Below, in pieces: positions 1 through 5,018 of a stretch of 5,018 nucleotides of DNA. The notes under the pieces were generated by a model that worked only from the letters and a program-made list of their open reading frames with translations, was not told where the DNA came from and did no database searches. The number at the start of each line of letters is the position of its first letter. Positions within the stretch are counted from its first letter, which is position 1. Origin of the DNA: Hyphomicrobiales bacterium (GTDB lineage: Bacteria > Pseudomonadota > Alphaproteobacteria > Micropepsales > Micropepsaceae); assembly GCA_017849395.1 (NCBI GenBank), contig JAFIHO010000397.1, forward strand, positions 1 through 5,018, in the 5' to 3' direction. Position numbers and translations under genes: made by a program.

Positions 1-333
1 ATCGCCGTCACGGGTGATAAGCTGCACATCATGGTCGATGCAGCATTGGGCGATCAATGTGTCGCCCAGCTTTGCCTTGAGGCCCTTTGTCCGCAACAGC
101 CTCCGTGTCTGGCCCGCGCGCTCCCAATATCCCTCGCTCAGTGGCAGTAGGGGAAAGCCCAGCAAGGTGGTGAAGAGTTCGGCGGGTGCGGCGGGATCGC
201 TCAACATTTCCGTCAGGACAGGCGGCGGCAGGCAGATATTGGACGCGGCCAGGGTCATCTGGACAAGCTCGCAGGCGGGATCGTTTTCGCCCGCGAAATA
301 GGAGATCAGCGCGCTGCTGTCGGCGGCGATCAT
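1..333 (-). CDS. vapC: VapC-type PIN-domain toxin ribonuclease, C-terminus cut by window edge
   Basis: Toxin of a type II toxin-antitoxin pair. VapC proteins are Mg-dependent PIN-domain RNases that cut tRNA or rRNA when the antitoxin is lost. The 111 visible residues start MIAADSSALISYF, giving the first PIN acidic residue (Asp5). Glu42 lies in VLTEMLSD, Asp91 in KLGDTLIAQC, and Asp109 in the late strand LITRDGD, so the four-acid PIN pattern is intact. The family is about 125-140 aa, so perhaps 15-30 residues lie beyond position 1. The ATG (333-331) overlaps the antitoxin TGA (332-330) as ATGA, which fixes the start and indicates translational coupling. The cellular target cannot be told from sequence. 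The family call is secure; activity is inferred from intact motifs. Confidence 0.9.
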   Translation of the reverse strand, partial: MIAADSSALISYFAGENDPACELVQMTLAASNICLPPPVLTEMLSDPAAPAELFTTLLGFPLLPLSEGYWERAGQTRRLLRTKGLKAKLGDTLIAQCCIDHDVQLITRDGD

Positions 334-527
334 TCCCGCTCGCGCTTGATCTCGTCATAGGTGACCGAGAACTTGACCTTGCCGCGCAGCTTGAGGGCCT
401 GTTGCTGGGCCTGGATGGAGGCCAGCCTTTTCAGTCCGGCCGTGACGGTCTGCGTCACGCCTTCGCCGGTACAGGCCTGCGCCTTTTCCAGCAATTCTTC
501 CGGCACATGCACCGTGATCTTGCGCAT
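330..527 (-). CDS. vapB: VapB-type ribbon-helix-helix antitoxin
   Basis: Antitoxin partner of the adjacent PIN toxin. From the chosen start the protein has 65 residues. An N-terminal ribbon-helix-helix DNA-binding domain begins with the beta strand RKITVHVP and is followed by helices through ELLEKAQ and VTQTVTAGLKRLA. A charged tail (LRGKVKFSVTYDEIKRERE) is of the type that wraps the toxin. The reading frame stays open upstream to a TTG at 572, but that stretch contains the promoter and operator palindrome, so an internal ATG is preferred. ATG at 527 gives the family-like start MRKIT; ATG at 536 (MGEMRKIT) is an alternative and could be read from a nearly leaderless mRNA. Neither has a strong Shine-Dalgarno. 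Family, small size and the ATGA overlap with vapC make the assignment solid; the exact start is uncertain. Confidence 0.85.
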   Translation of the reverse strand: MRKITVHVPEELLEKAQACTGEGVTQTVTAGLKRLASIQAQQQALKLRGKVKFSVTYDEIKRERE

Positions 528-543
528 CTCACCCATGCCAGCA

Positions 544-572
544 TTCGTACCATATTCGAATATGGCATACAA
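544..572 (-). promoter_or_regulatory. Candidate vapBC promoter
   Basis: On the minus strand TTGTAT (572-567) is followed by a 17-bp spacer and TACGAA (549-544). These are moderate matches to a sigma-70-type -35 and -10. Transcription would start near 537, just ahead of the two possible vapB ATGs. The promoter sits inside the gap after qor, so vapBC could be expressed independently of the upstream operon. The hexamers are weak alone; the spacing and position carry the call. Confidence 0.5.
550..565. promoter_or_regulatory. Perfect 16-bp palindrome, likely VapB/VapBC operator
   Basis: CCATATTCGAATATGG reads identically on both strands and stands out as AT-rich in GC-rich DNA. It fills 16 of the 17 bases between the candidate -35 and -10 of vapBC. 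Ribbon-helix-helix antitoxins of VapB type bind palindromes at their own promoters and repress in complex with the toxin, so this is the natural operator. The symmetry is seen directly; the binding partner is inferred. Confidence 0.7.
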
Positions 573-584
573 GCTGGCAGGCTA

Positions 585-1556
585 CTAAGGCACCAGCACC
601 GTCGCGCCGGTGGTCTGGCGCGATGTCAGCGCTTCATGCGCCTTCGCCGCGTCTTTCAGCGCGAAACGCTGGTTGACGGCGATCTTCACCACGCCCGAGG
701 CCACCACCGCGAACAGGTCGTCGGCTGTTTCCTGAAGCTCCTGCGGCGTCCGGGTGTAATGACCCAGGGTCGGCCGGGTCAGGAACAGCGAGCCCTTTTG
801 CGCAAGGATGCCGGGCGCAAACGGATCGACCGGGCCAGACGCATTGCCATAGGTCACCATGATGCCGCGCGGAGCCAGGCAATCCAGCCCGGCCATGAAG
901 GTATCCTTGCCGATGGAGTCGTACACCACCGGCACGCCCGCGCCGCCGGTGATTTCGCGCACCTTCTTTTCCCAGCCCGGCTCGCGCGTGTTCAGCACAT
1001 GGTCGCAGCCCAGCTCCTTGGCCAGCGCGACCTTGGCCGGTGAGGTGGTGGTGCCGATCACGATGGCGCCCAGATGCTTGGCCCATTGCACCGCGATCTG
1101 TCCCACCCCGCCCGCGGCGGCATGAAACACAATGGTCTCGCCAGCCTTCACAGGATGGGTCCGCCGCAGCAGATACTGCACCGTCATGCCCTTCAGCAGG
1201 ATGGCCGCCGCCACTTCGTCACTGATATTGGCGGGAAGCCGCACAAGCCGCTCCGCGGGAATGTTCACCGATTCGGCATAGGAACCGATGAAGCCCGACG
1301 GATAGCCAACCCGGTCGCCCGGCTTGAAGGCGGTCACGCCCTCGCCCACCGCTTCGATCACGCCCGCCGCTTCCGATCCCAGGCCGGACGGCAGGGGCAG
1401 CGGATAAAGGCCGGAGCGGTGATAGGTGTCGATGAAATTGACCCCGATGACGGTGTGCTTCAACCGCACCTCGCCGCGCGCGGGCGGCGGCAGATCGACA
1501 TCGACATACTGCAGCACCTCGGTGCCGCCGGGCTTCTCGAAGCGGATGGCTTTCAT
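585..1556 (-). CDS. qor: NADPH:quinone oxidoreductase, zinc-independent Qor/zeta-crystallin type
   Basis: Cytosolic medium-chain reductase that passes electrons from NADPH to quinones or related electrophilic carbonyls. The 323-aa length is close to the roughly 327 aa of E. coli Qor. The N-terminal GroES-like half has the Qor signature NFIDTYHRSGLYP (residues 40-52) followed by LPSGLGSEAAGVIEAVG (55-71). The Rossmann half has the nucleotide-binding AAAGGVGQIAVQWAK (146-160). The Cys/His zinc ligands of alcohol dehydrogenases are absent, as expected for Qor. The ATG at 1556 overlaps the TGA of the upstream hydrolase gene (ATGA), and no good Shine-Dalgarno precedes it, so translation is probably coupled. 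The stop is TAG at 587-585, and no terminator hairpin separates it from vapBC. The family is clear; the physiological substrate is not. Confidence 0.92.
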   Translation of the reverse strand: MKAIRFEKPGGTEVLQYVDVDLPPPARGEVRLKHTVIGVNFIDTYHRSGLYPLPLPSGLGSEAAGVIEAVGEGVTAFKPGDRVGYPSGFIGSYAESVNIPAERLVRLPANISDEVAAAILLKGMTVQYLLRRTHPVKAGETIVFHAAAGGVGQIAVQWAKHLGAIVIGTTTSPAKVALAKELGCDHVLNTREPGWEKKVREITGGAGVPVVYDSIGKDTFMAGLDCLAPRGIMVTYGNASGPVDPFAPGILAQKGSLFLTRPTLGHYTRTPQELQETADDLFAVVASGVVKIAVNQRFALKDAAKAHEALTSRQTTGATVLVP

Positions 1557-2248
1557 GTCAGGTGCTGCCGGAAGAAGGAAAGGGTGCGGTCATCGGCCAG
1601 TCCGGCGGACGCCTTGTCATAGTGCTTGCCGCCGGGCCGGGCGAAGGCATGGTCCATGCCGGGATAGGAATGCAGCGTTACAAGCCCGTTGCCCGCCAGC
1701 CCTGCCCTGATTTTCGCCTGCTGGTTTTTCGGCACGAATTCGTCTTCCTCGGCGATGTGCAGCATCAGCGGCTTTTTGATATTGCCCGCCTCGCCCAGCA
1801 GGCTGTCCAGCATCACGCCGTAATAACCGACCGAGGCATCGCTGTCGGTGCGCGTCGCGGTCAGGAAGGCCATGCGCCCGCCCAGGCAATAGCCCACCGC
1901 GCCGACCTTGCCGGTCACGCCGGGCAGACCACGCAGATGGGTGATGCTGGCCTGGATATCGCCCACGCCCTTGTCGCCGTCGAAACGCTTCATCAGGCCG
2001 AAGGCACGCTGCCATTCGGCGTCTGTCTTGTCGGTAAGCTGCACGCCGGGCTCCAGCCGCCAGAACAGGTCCGGCGCCAGCGCGAAGAAACCTTCCGCCG
2101 CCAGGGCGTCGGCGACATGGCGCACGACATCATTCACGCCGAAGATTTCCTGGATCACCACCACGCCCGGCCCGCGACCGGAAGAAGGCTTGGCGAGATA
2201 GGCCGAAAATTCTCCGTCTGGAACGCGGATGGTGACTTTGCTGCTCAT
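1553..2248 (-). CDS. Dienelactone hydrolase family alpha/beta hydrolase
   Basis: Single-domain cytosolic alpha/beta hydrolase of 231 aa, the usual size for the dienelactone hydrolase family (about 236 aa for ClcD-type enzymes). The Cys-Asp-His triad is visible: nucleophile Cys121 in VGYCLGGRMAF, Asp169 in AEEDEFVP, and His200 in GMDHAFARPG. Glu34 in IQEIFGVN and Arg204 also match conserved active-site positions of the family. There is no signal peptide. Classical members open dienelactones in chloroaromatic breakdown, but no other chlorocatechol gene is present, so this is more likely a general carboxylesterase or lactonase. It overlaps qor by 4 bp and lies 54 bp after the YyaL-like gene. The start ATG at 2248 has a good GGAG at 2257-2254. 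Confidence 0.9.
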   Translation of the reverse strand: MSSKVTIRVPDGEFSAYLAKPSSGRGPGVVVIQEIFGVNDVVRHVADALAAEGFFALAPDLFWRLEPGVQLTDKTDAEWQRAFGLMKRFDGDKGVGDIQASITHLRGLPGVTGKVGAVGYCLGGRMAFLTATRTDSDASVGYYGVMLDSLLGEAGNIKKPLMLHIAEEDEFVPKNQQAKIRAGLAGNGLVTLHSYPGMDHAFARPGGKHYDKASAGLADDRTLSFFRQHLT

Positions 2249-2253
2249 ATCAT

Positions 2254-2257
2254 CTCC
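2254..2257 (-). promoter_or_regulatory. Ribosome binding site of the DLH-family gene
   Basis: GGAG lies 5 nt before the ATG at 2248. It supports this start and gives the hydrolase gene its own strong ribosome entry, whereas the downstream qor start appears to depend on coupling. Confidence 0.65.
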
Positions 2258-2265
2258 GGCTTTCT

Positions 2266-2302
2266 CCCCCCGCTACGCGCTCACGCGCAGCGGCCAGAGG
2301 GG
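2266..2302 (-). repeat. GC-rich hairpin between the YyaL-like and DLH genes
   Basis: The arms CCGCT-a-CGCG (2270-2279) and CGCG-c-AGCGG (2284-2293) pair around a 4-nt loop with one mismatch. CCCC (2266-2269) can further pair with GGGG (2299-2302) across an internal loop. It begins immediately after the TAG of the YyaL-like gene and ends 8 nt before the GGAG of the next gene. No T-tract follows in the direction of transcription, so it does not look like an intrinsic terminator. It may stabilise mRNA ends or tune expression of the downstream genes. The role is unproven. Confidence 0.5.
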
Positions 2303-4348
2303 CTACCCATTTGCGACCTGGCGTTGCTGCGGCGGCAGGGTCAACGCCTGGCTCAGCGTCACCGCGCTGGTGACAGGCGTGGAGCACATGTTGCGCTGGC
2401 AGATATAGGCGGCGGACTGGCCGCCCTCCATGCCAAGACCCGTGGCGACATGACCTTCCGGCAGCGTCTCGCCCGGCTCGATCTGGGTGATGAGCCGGTT
2501 GGGCAGCGCCTTGCCCCAAACGGTACGCAGCAATTCCTGGGTGCGGGAATTGCCCTTGTGGCCGATGACCAGGATCTGAAGGCCGCTGGCGAAATATTCG
2601 ATGCCGTTCAGGAACGCGCCCGCCTGCATGAATATGCGGTTGACCTCGTCGCCCAGCGCGCCGACCAGCGCGTTGGCGCGCTGACCATAAGCGCCTTCGC
2701 CGGTCAGGATCGCAAGCCGCGTCAGCACGGTCAGCATAGTGCCGTTGGCTGAAGGGGTGGGCGAATCATAGATGGTCCGGGGACGGACGATCAGCGGATC
2801 GGCATCGGCGGGGGTATAGGCATAGCCGCCCTTGGCTTCGTCCCAGAACTGGTCGTTCAGGGTGTCGGTCCATTTCTTCGCCGGCTCCAGGAAGCGTTCA
2901 TCGCCGGTCACTTCCAGCAATTGCAACGCCGCGCGCGCCATGTTGGCATAATCGTCGGCCAGGCCATGGCTGCCGCGCACGCCATTCGCCGCGGAATGAT
3001 AGAGCCGCGCGCCGTCGCCCAATATCTTCACGACATGATCGAAAGCGGCGATGGCGACCGCGATCCAGTCCGGCCGCTCCAGCACCATGCCGGCATTGGC
3101 CAGCGCCGCGATGGCAAGGCCGTTCCAGTCGGCCAGCAGCTTGTCGTCGCGCAGAGGCTTCACGCGCTTGTCGCGGGCCGCCAGCAGCATCTGCAGCTGG
3201 CGCGCGATCAGCGCTTCGTCAGCCTCGCTCGCCGGAGCGGGGTTGCCCAGGCGGCGCAGGATATTGCGGCCGGAATAATTGCCGTCGCGGGTCACGCCAT
3301 AGACCTGCTTGAAGCGGGCGGAGAATGTGCCCACCAGCGCGGCGTCGATCTCCGCCTCGCTCCAGAGATAATATTTGCCTTCCTCGCCTTCGGAATCGGC
3401 GTCGAGGCTGGATGCGAAGCCGTCGCCCACCCGCATCTCGCGCAGCATCCAGTCCACCGTTTCGGTGATGCGCTGGCGGCACAGCGGGCTGCGGTTGGAT
3501 TGCCAGACCGAGACCAGCAGGTCGATCATCAGCGCATTGTCATAGAGCATTTTCTCAAAATGCGGGATCATCCAGCGTTCGTCGGTGGCATAGCGGAAGA
3601 AGCCGCCGCCGACATGATCGCACATGCCGCCAAGCAGGATGTGATCCAGGGTGGTGAAGACAAGCTGCGAATATTGCGGCGCGCCGGTGCGCAGATAGGC
3701 GCGCCACAACACTTCGAGACCCGTCGGATTGGGGAATTTCTGGGCCTGCTGCACGCCGCCGAAGAAAATGTCGAAACGCTGGGCCAGGCGCATCGAGGCC
3801 ATGTCGATCTGGATATTCTCCACCGGGGCGCGCATGTCGCGCTCGAACAGGTTGGTGAGCTGCTCCATGATGGCGGCGGTGGTGTTGGTGACCTGTTCCG
3901 GCTGGTCGCGATAAAGCGCCGCGATGTCGGCCAGGGCTTTTGCGAAGGCGGGCTGGCCCAGACGTTCTTCCTTGGGCAGATAACCGCCGACGAAATAGGG
4001 AACCCCGTCGGGCTTGAGGAAGATGTTCAGCGGCCAGCCGCCCTGATAGCCCATGATATTGGCCGCGGCCTGATAGATCAGGTCGATGTCGGGCCGCTCT
4101 TCGCGGTCCACCAGCACGGGGATGAAATTCTCATTGATGAAGTCCGCGACTTCGGGATCGGAGAAACTTTCCTGGTTCATCACATGGCACCAGTGGCAGC
4201 CGGTGTAACCCATGGACAGGAAGATCGGCTTGCCCGCCGCGCGGGCCTCGGCCAGGGCCCCCGGACCCCAGACCCGCCATTGGACCGGATTGTCCTTGTG
4301 CAGGATCAGATAGGGGCTGGTCGCGTCTTTCAGGCCGTTGGCGCTCAT
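2303..4348 (-). CDS. YyaL/SPATA20-like thioredoxin-domain protein (DUF255, COG1331)
   Basis: Large predicted cytosolic protein of 681 aa, close to B. subtilis YyaL (about 690). It has an N-terminal thioredoxin-like DUF255 domain and a C-terminal region related to alpha/alpha-barrel sugar epimerases. Residues 20-125 carry the family hallmarks: NPVQW, KPIFLSMGYTGCHWCHVM with Cys51 and Cys54, VDREERPDID (80-89), and GGWPLNIFLKPDG (103-115). The barrel region has HVGGGFFRYATDERW (245-259), IPHFEKMLYDNA (261-272), LDADSEGEEGKYYLW (315-329), DDKLLADWNGL (401-411) and a paired Cys650/Cys655 near the end. The biochemical function of this family is not established; a redox or disulfide role is suggested only by CHWC. 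The ATG at 4348 directly precedes the conserved N-terminus, with a modest GGAA 7 nt upstream. It heads the minus-strand operon and is divergent from the mnmE operon. No frameshift or missing motif was seen. Confidence 0.92.
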   Translation of the reverse strand: MSANGLKDATSPYLILHKDNPVQWRVWGPGALAEARAAGKPIFLSMGYTGCHWCHVMNQESFSDPEVADFINENFIPVLVDREERPDIDLIYQAAANIMGYQGGWPLNIFLKPDGVPYFVGGYLPKEERLGQPAFAKALADIAALYRDQPEQVTNTTAAIMEQLTNLFERDMRAPVENIQIDMASMRLAQRFDIFFGGVQQAQKFPNPTGLEVLWRAYLRTGAPQYSQLVFTTLDHILLGGMCDHVGGGFFRYATDERWMIPHFEKMLYDNALMIDLLVSVWQSNRSPLCRQRITETVDWMLREMRVGDGFASSLDADSEGEEGKYYLWSEAEIDAALVGTFSARFKQVYGVTRDGNYSGRNILRRLGNPAPASEADEALIARQLQMLLAARDKRVKPLRDDKLLADWNGLAIAALANAGMVLERPDWIAVAIAAFDHVVKILGDGARLYHSAANGVRGSHGLADDYANMARAALQLLEVTGDERFLEPAKKWTDTLNDQFWDEAKGGYAYTPADADPLIVRPRTIYDSPTPSANGTMLTVLTRLAILTGEGAYGQRANALVGALGDEVNRIFMQAGAFLNGIEYFASGLQILVIGHKGNSRTQELLRTVWGKALPNRLITQIEPGETLPEGHVATGLGMEGGQSAAYICQRNMCSTPVTSAVTLSQALTLPPQQRQVANG

Positions 4349-4426
4349 CGTTCTGTTCCAATTGGGCGCGAAAGATGGTGCCGTCGCGCCGGTTGATTAT
4401 CTTGGTTTTTGGGCCGCCGTTCTTAG

Positions 4427-4455
4427 ATCATTTTGCCGTTTCGTTGAAACGCCAA
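4427..4455 (-). promoter_or_regulatory. Candidate promoter of the YyaL-like/DLH/qor operon
   Basis: On the minus strand TTGGCG (4455-4450), a 17-bp spacer and AATGAT (4432-4427) resemble -35 and -10 hexamers with ideal spacing. This would start transcription near 4420, leaving a leader of about 70 nt before the ATG at 4348. A rival -10, GATAAT at 4401-4396, is a better hexamer but lacks a good -35. Confidence 0.4.
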
Positions 4456-4461
4456 AATAAT
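4433..4461 (+). promoter_or_regulatory. Candidate promoter of the DUF6489-like/mnmE operon
   Basis: TTGCCG (4433-4438), 17 bp, AATAAT (4456-4461). The -10 matches TATAAT at five of six bases. Transcription would start near 4468, giving a leader of about 130 nt that contains the inverted repeat at 4499-4521. It is the mirror partner of the minus-strand promoter inside the same palindrome. Confidence 0.45.
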
Positions 4462-4498
4462 CTAAGTCTTTTTTGGCTGGTCGCGACCCCGTGACGGA

Positions 4499-4521
4499 GT
4501 TGGTAGCGCCAGCGTACCAAC
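4499..4521 (+). repeat. Inverted repeat GTTGGTA...TACCAAC upstream of the DUF6489-like gene
   Basis: GTTGGTA (4499-4505) and TACCAAC (4515-4521) are exact reverse complements. With one bulged G (4506) the stem extends by CG/CG to 9 bp around the loop CCAG. It could be an operator or, in RNA, a leader hairpin. Confidence 0.55.
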
Positions 4522-4529
4522 GCTATACA
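4500..4529 (+). promoter_or_regulatory. Second candidate promoter for the DUF6489-like/mnmE operon
   Basis: TTGGTA (4500-4505), an 18-bp spacer and TATACA (4524-4529) resemble a -35/-10 pair. Most of the spacer is the inverted repeat at 4499-4521, so a bound regulator could block it. It would give a leader of about 65 nt. It is an alternative or addition to the promoter in the upstream palindrome. Confidence 0.35.
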
Positions 4530-4590
4530 CTTTTCCTGGGCCCGCTCCTGCCTGAATGGTTTGGGCGTGAAAGCCCGGCGGTCGTCCCAC

Positions 4591-4595
4591 GGAGG
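4591..4595 (+). promoter_or_regulatory. Strong ribosome binding site of the DUF6489-like gene
   Basis: GGAGG lies 6 nt before ATG 4602 and decides the start. The reading frame is open further upstream to a TTG at 4473, but that extension is not protein-like and covers the regulatory DNA. Confidence 0.8.
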
Positions 4596-4601
4596 CGCAG
4601 C

Positions 4602-4862
4602 ATGAAGGTGAACATCACGATGGACATGACCCCCGAAGAGGCGCGCACCTTCATGGGCCTGCCTGACGTCGCCCCGATCCAGAAGAAGATGATGGAAGAG
4701 ATGGAGCAGCGCATGAAGGCCGCCTTCGACACCGGCGATCCGGAGGCCATGATGCGGGCCTGGATGCCGCTGGGCGGGGCCGAGGCCTTCCAGCAATTCC
4801 AGAAATTCTTCTGGGACAGCGCCCGGGTGGCGGCCAGCGGCGGCAAGTGGGATAGCAAGTAG
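4602..4862 (+). CDS. Small conserved alphaproteobacterial protein, DUF6489-like
   Basis: An 86-aa acidic, methionine-rich protein of unknown function. It begins MKVNITMDMTPEEARTFMGL and continues LPDVAPIQKKMMEEMEQRM, with a mostly helical composition and no signal peptide or membrane segment. From memory, the opening strand plus TPEEARxFMGLPDV matches DUF6489, small proteins found next to mnmE in alphaproteobacteria; this was not checked by search. The C-terminal part (FQQFQKFFWDSARVAA, residues 63-78) is amphipathic and aromatic, suitable for a protein or membrane-surface contact. The start is fixed by GGAGG 6 nt upstream. It ends 4 nt before mnmE, so the two are very likely cotranscribed, and a link to tRNA modification or its regulation is possible but unproven. 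A polyhydroxyalkanoate-granule phasin-like role was considered from composition alone and is not supported. Confidence 0.8.
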   Translation: MKVNITMDMTPEEARTFMGLPDVAPIQKKMMEEMEQRMKAAFDTGDPEAMMRAWMPLGGAEAFQQFQKFFWDSARVAASGGKWDSK

Positions 4863-4866
4863 AACG

Positions 4867-5018
4867 GTGGCCGACACTATTTTTGCACTGGCGAGCGCCC
4901 CCGGCCGGGCCGGGGTGGCGGTGGTGCGCGTATCCGGAAATGCTGCACAGCATGTCGTGCAGCAATTGACGGGTGCCGGGATGCCGCCCGCACGGCGCGC
5001 TGTGCTGCGGCGGCTGGC
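4867..5018 (+). CDS. mnmE: MnmE (TrmE) tRNA modification GTPase, N-terminal fragment cut by window edge
   Basis: MnmE is a cytosolic GTPase that works with MnmG to install the 5-carboxymethylaminomethyl group on wobble uridine 34 of certain tRNAs. Only the first 50 codons are visible. They read ADTIFALASAPGRAGVAVVR followed by VSG, the characteristic start of the N-terminal folate-binding domain (compare DTIVAxATPPGRGGVGxxRxSG). The G domain and C-terminal CxGK motif would lie outside the window. The start is taken as GTG at 4867, four nt after the TAG of the preceding gene; no in-frame ATG lies nearby upstream and no strong Shine-Dalgarno is seen. Translation may therefore depend on ribosomes finishing the DUF6489-like gene. 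Family identity is strong despite the short fragment. Confidence 0.92.
   Translation, partial: MADTIFALASAPGRAGVAVVRVSGNAAQHVVQQLTGAGMPPARRAVLRRL

Larger units (their letters stand above)
4422..4466. repeat. 45-bp near-perfect AT-rich palindrome in the divergent intergenic region
   Basis: The left arm 4422-4442 and right arm 4446-4466 pair at 19 of 21 positions around a 3-nt centre (GTT). The mismatches are C4429/A4459 and C4436/C4452. The palindrome lies between the divergent YyaL-like and DUF6489-like genes and is much richer in A and T than the flanking DNA. On the plus strand it is followed by a C-interrupted run of T (4467-4474), which gives it a terminator-like look, but no plus-strand gene ends upstream. 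Because it is symmetric, it places similar promoter-like hexamers on both strands. The symmetry is direct observation; the choice between operator-promoter and hairpin is open. Confidence 0.8.

Noticed and set aside
186..1043. Plus-strand open frame of 285 codons across vapBC and qor
   Set aside because: It runs through the vapBC operator and opposite three well-supported genes, with an Arg/His-rich shadow composition.
1562..2752. Plus-strand open frame of 396 codons across the DLH gene and the end of the YyaL-like gene
   Set aside because: It spans two real minus-strand genes and their intergenic hairpin, and has no domain signature.
2921..4396. Long plus-strand open frame of 491 codons antisense to the YyaL-like gene
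   Set aside because: Its translation is rich in His, Arg, Gln, Ala and Gly with no recognisable domain, as expected for a shadow frame opposite a GC-rich gene; the minus-strand protein has full family motifs.
4422..4474. Classical intrinsic terminator on the plus strand
   Set aside because: The hairpin and T-run fit, but no plus-strand gene or clear promoter lies upstream to be terminated; kept only as an alternative reading of the palindrome.
4490..4560. tRNA-like stretch (GGAGTTGGTAGCGCC resembles a D-arm, followed by AGCG...CGCT)
   Set aside because: The presumed anticodon loop has the wrong length, no TTC-type T-arm follows, and no acceptor stem pairs; it is better explained as an inverted repeat at a promoter.
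4473..4601. 43-codon N-terminal extension of the DUF6489-like protein from a TTG
   Set aside because: The extension has no family-like sequence and overlaps regulatory repeats, whereas ATG 4602 has GGAGG at ideal spacing and begins the conserved region.
4428..4877. Minus-strand open frame of 149 codons opposite the DUF6489-like gene
   Set aside because: It is a His- and Leu-rich shadow that reads through the 45-bp palindrome, and it has no domain or ribosome site.

Overview
The window reads as chromosomal DNA of an alphaproteobacterium. It is GC-rich, tightly packed, uses short ATGA gene overlaps, and has a small DUF6489-like gene directly upstream of mnmE. Genus cannot be decided; a sphingomonad, caulobacterial or Rhizomicrobium-like source would all fit. 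No insertion sequence, CRISPR array, rRNA or convincing tRNA was seen.

Layout. On the minus strand, reading from about 4.35 kb down to 1: a 681-aa YyaL/SPATA20-type protein with a thioredoxin-like CHWCH domain (2303-4348), a dienelactone-hydrolase-family hydrolase (1553-2248), an NADPH:quinone oxidoreductase of the zinc-free Qor type (585-1556), then a VapBC type II toxin-antitoxin pair (VapB 330-527, VapC from 333 running off the left edge). On the plus strand, from 4.6 kb to the right edge: an 86-aa DUF6489-like protein (4602-4862) and, 4 nt later, the first 50 codons of mnmE (4867 to the edge).

How the genes relate. The YyaL-like, hydrolase and Qor genes are co-oriented, with a 54-bp gap and a 4-bp ATGA overlap, and look like one operon. 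A redox or electrophile-handling theme is plausible but inferred. The vapBC pair follows qor without a visible terminator. It has its own likely promoter, whose 17-bp spacer is almost entirely a perfect 16-bp palindrome, the expected layout for VapBC autorepression. The DUF6489-like gene and mnmE form a second operon, transcribed away from the first.

The 253-bp divergent intergenic region (4349-4601) holds the most unusual DNA. A near-perfect AT-rich 45-bp palindrome carries, by symmetry, a TTGNCG-N17-AATNAT promoter-like pair on each strand. A second smaller inverted repeat overlaps another promoter-like pair. No clearly new biological system is visible; the regulatory dyads and the poorly characterised proteins are the parts worth following up.
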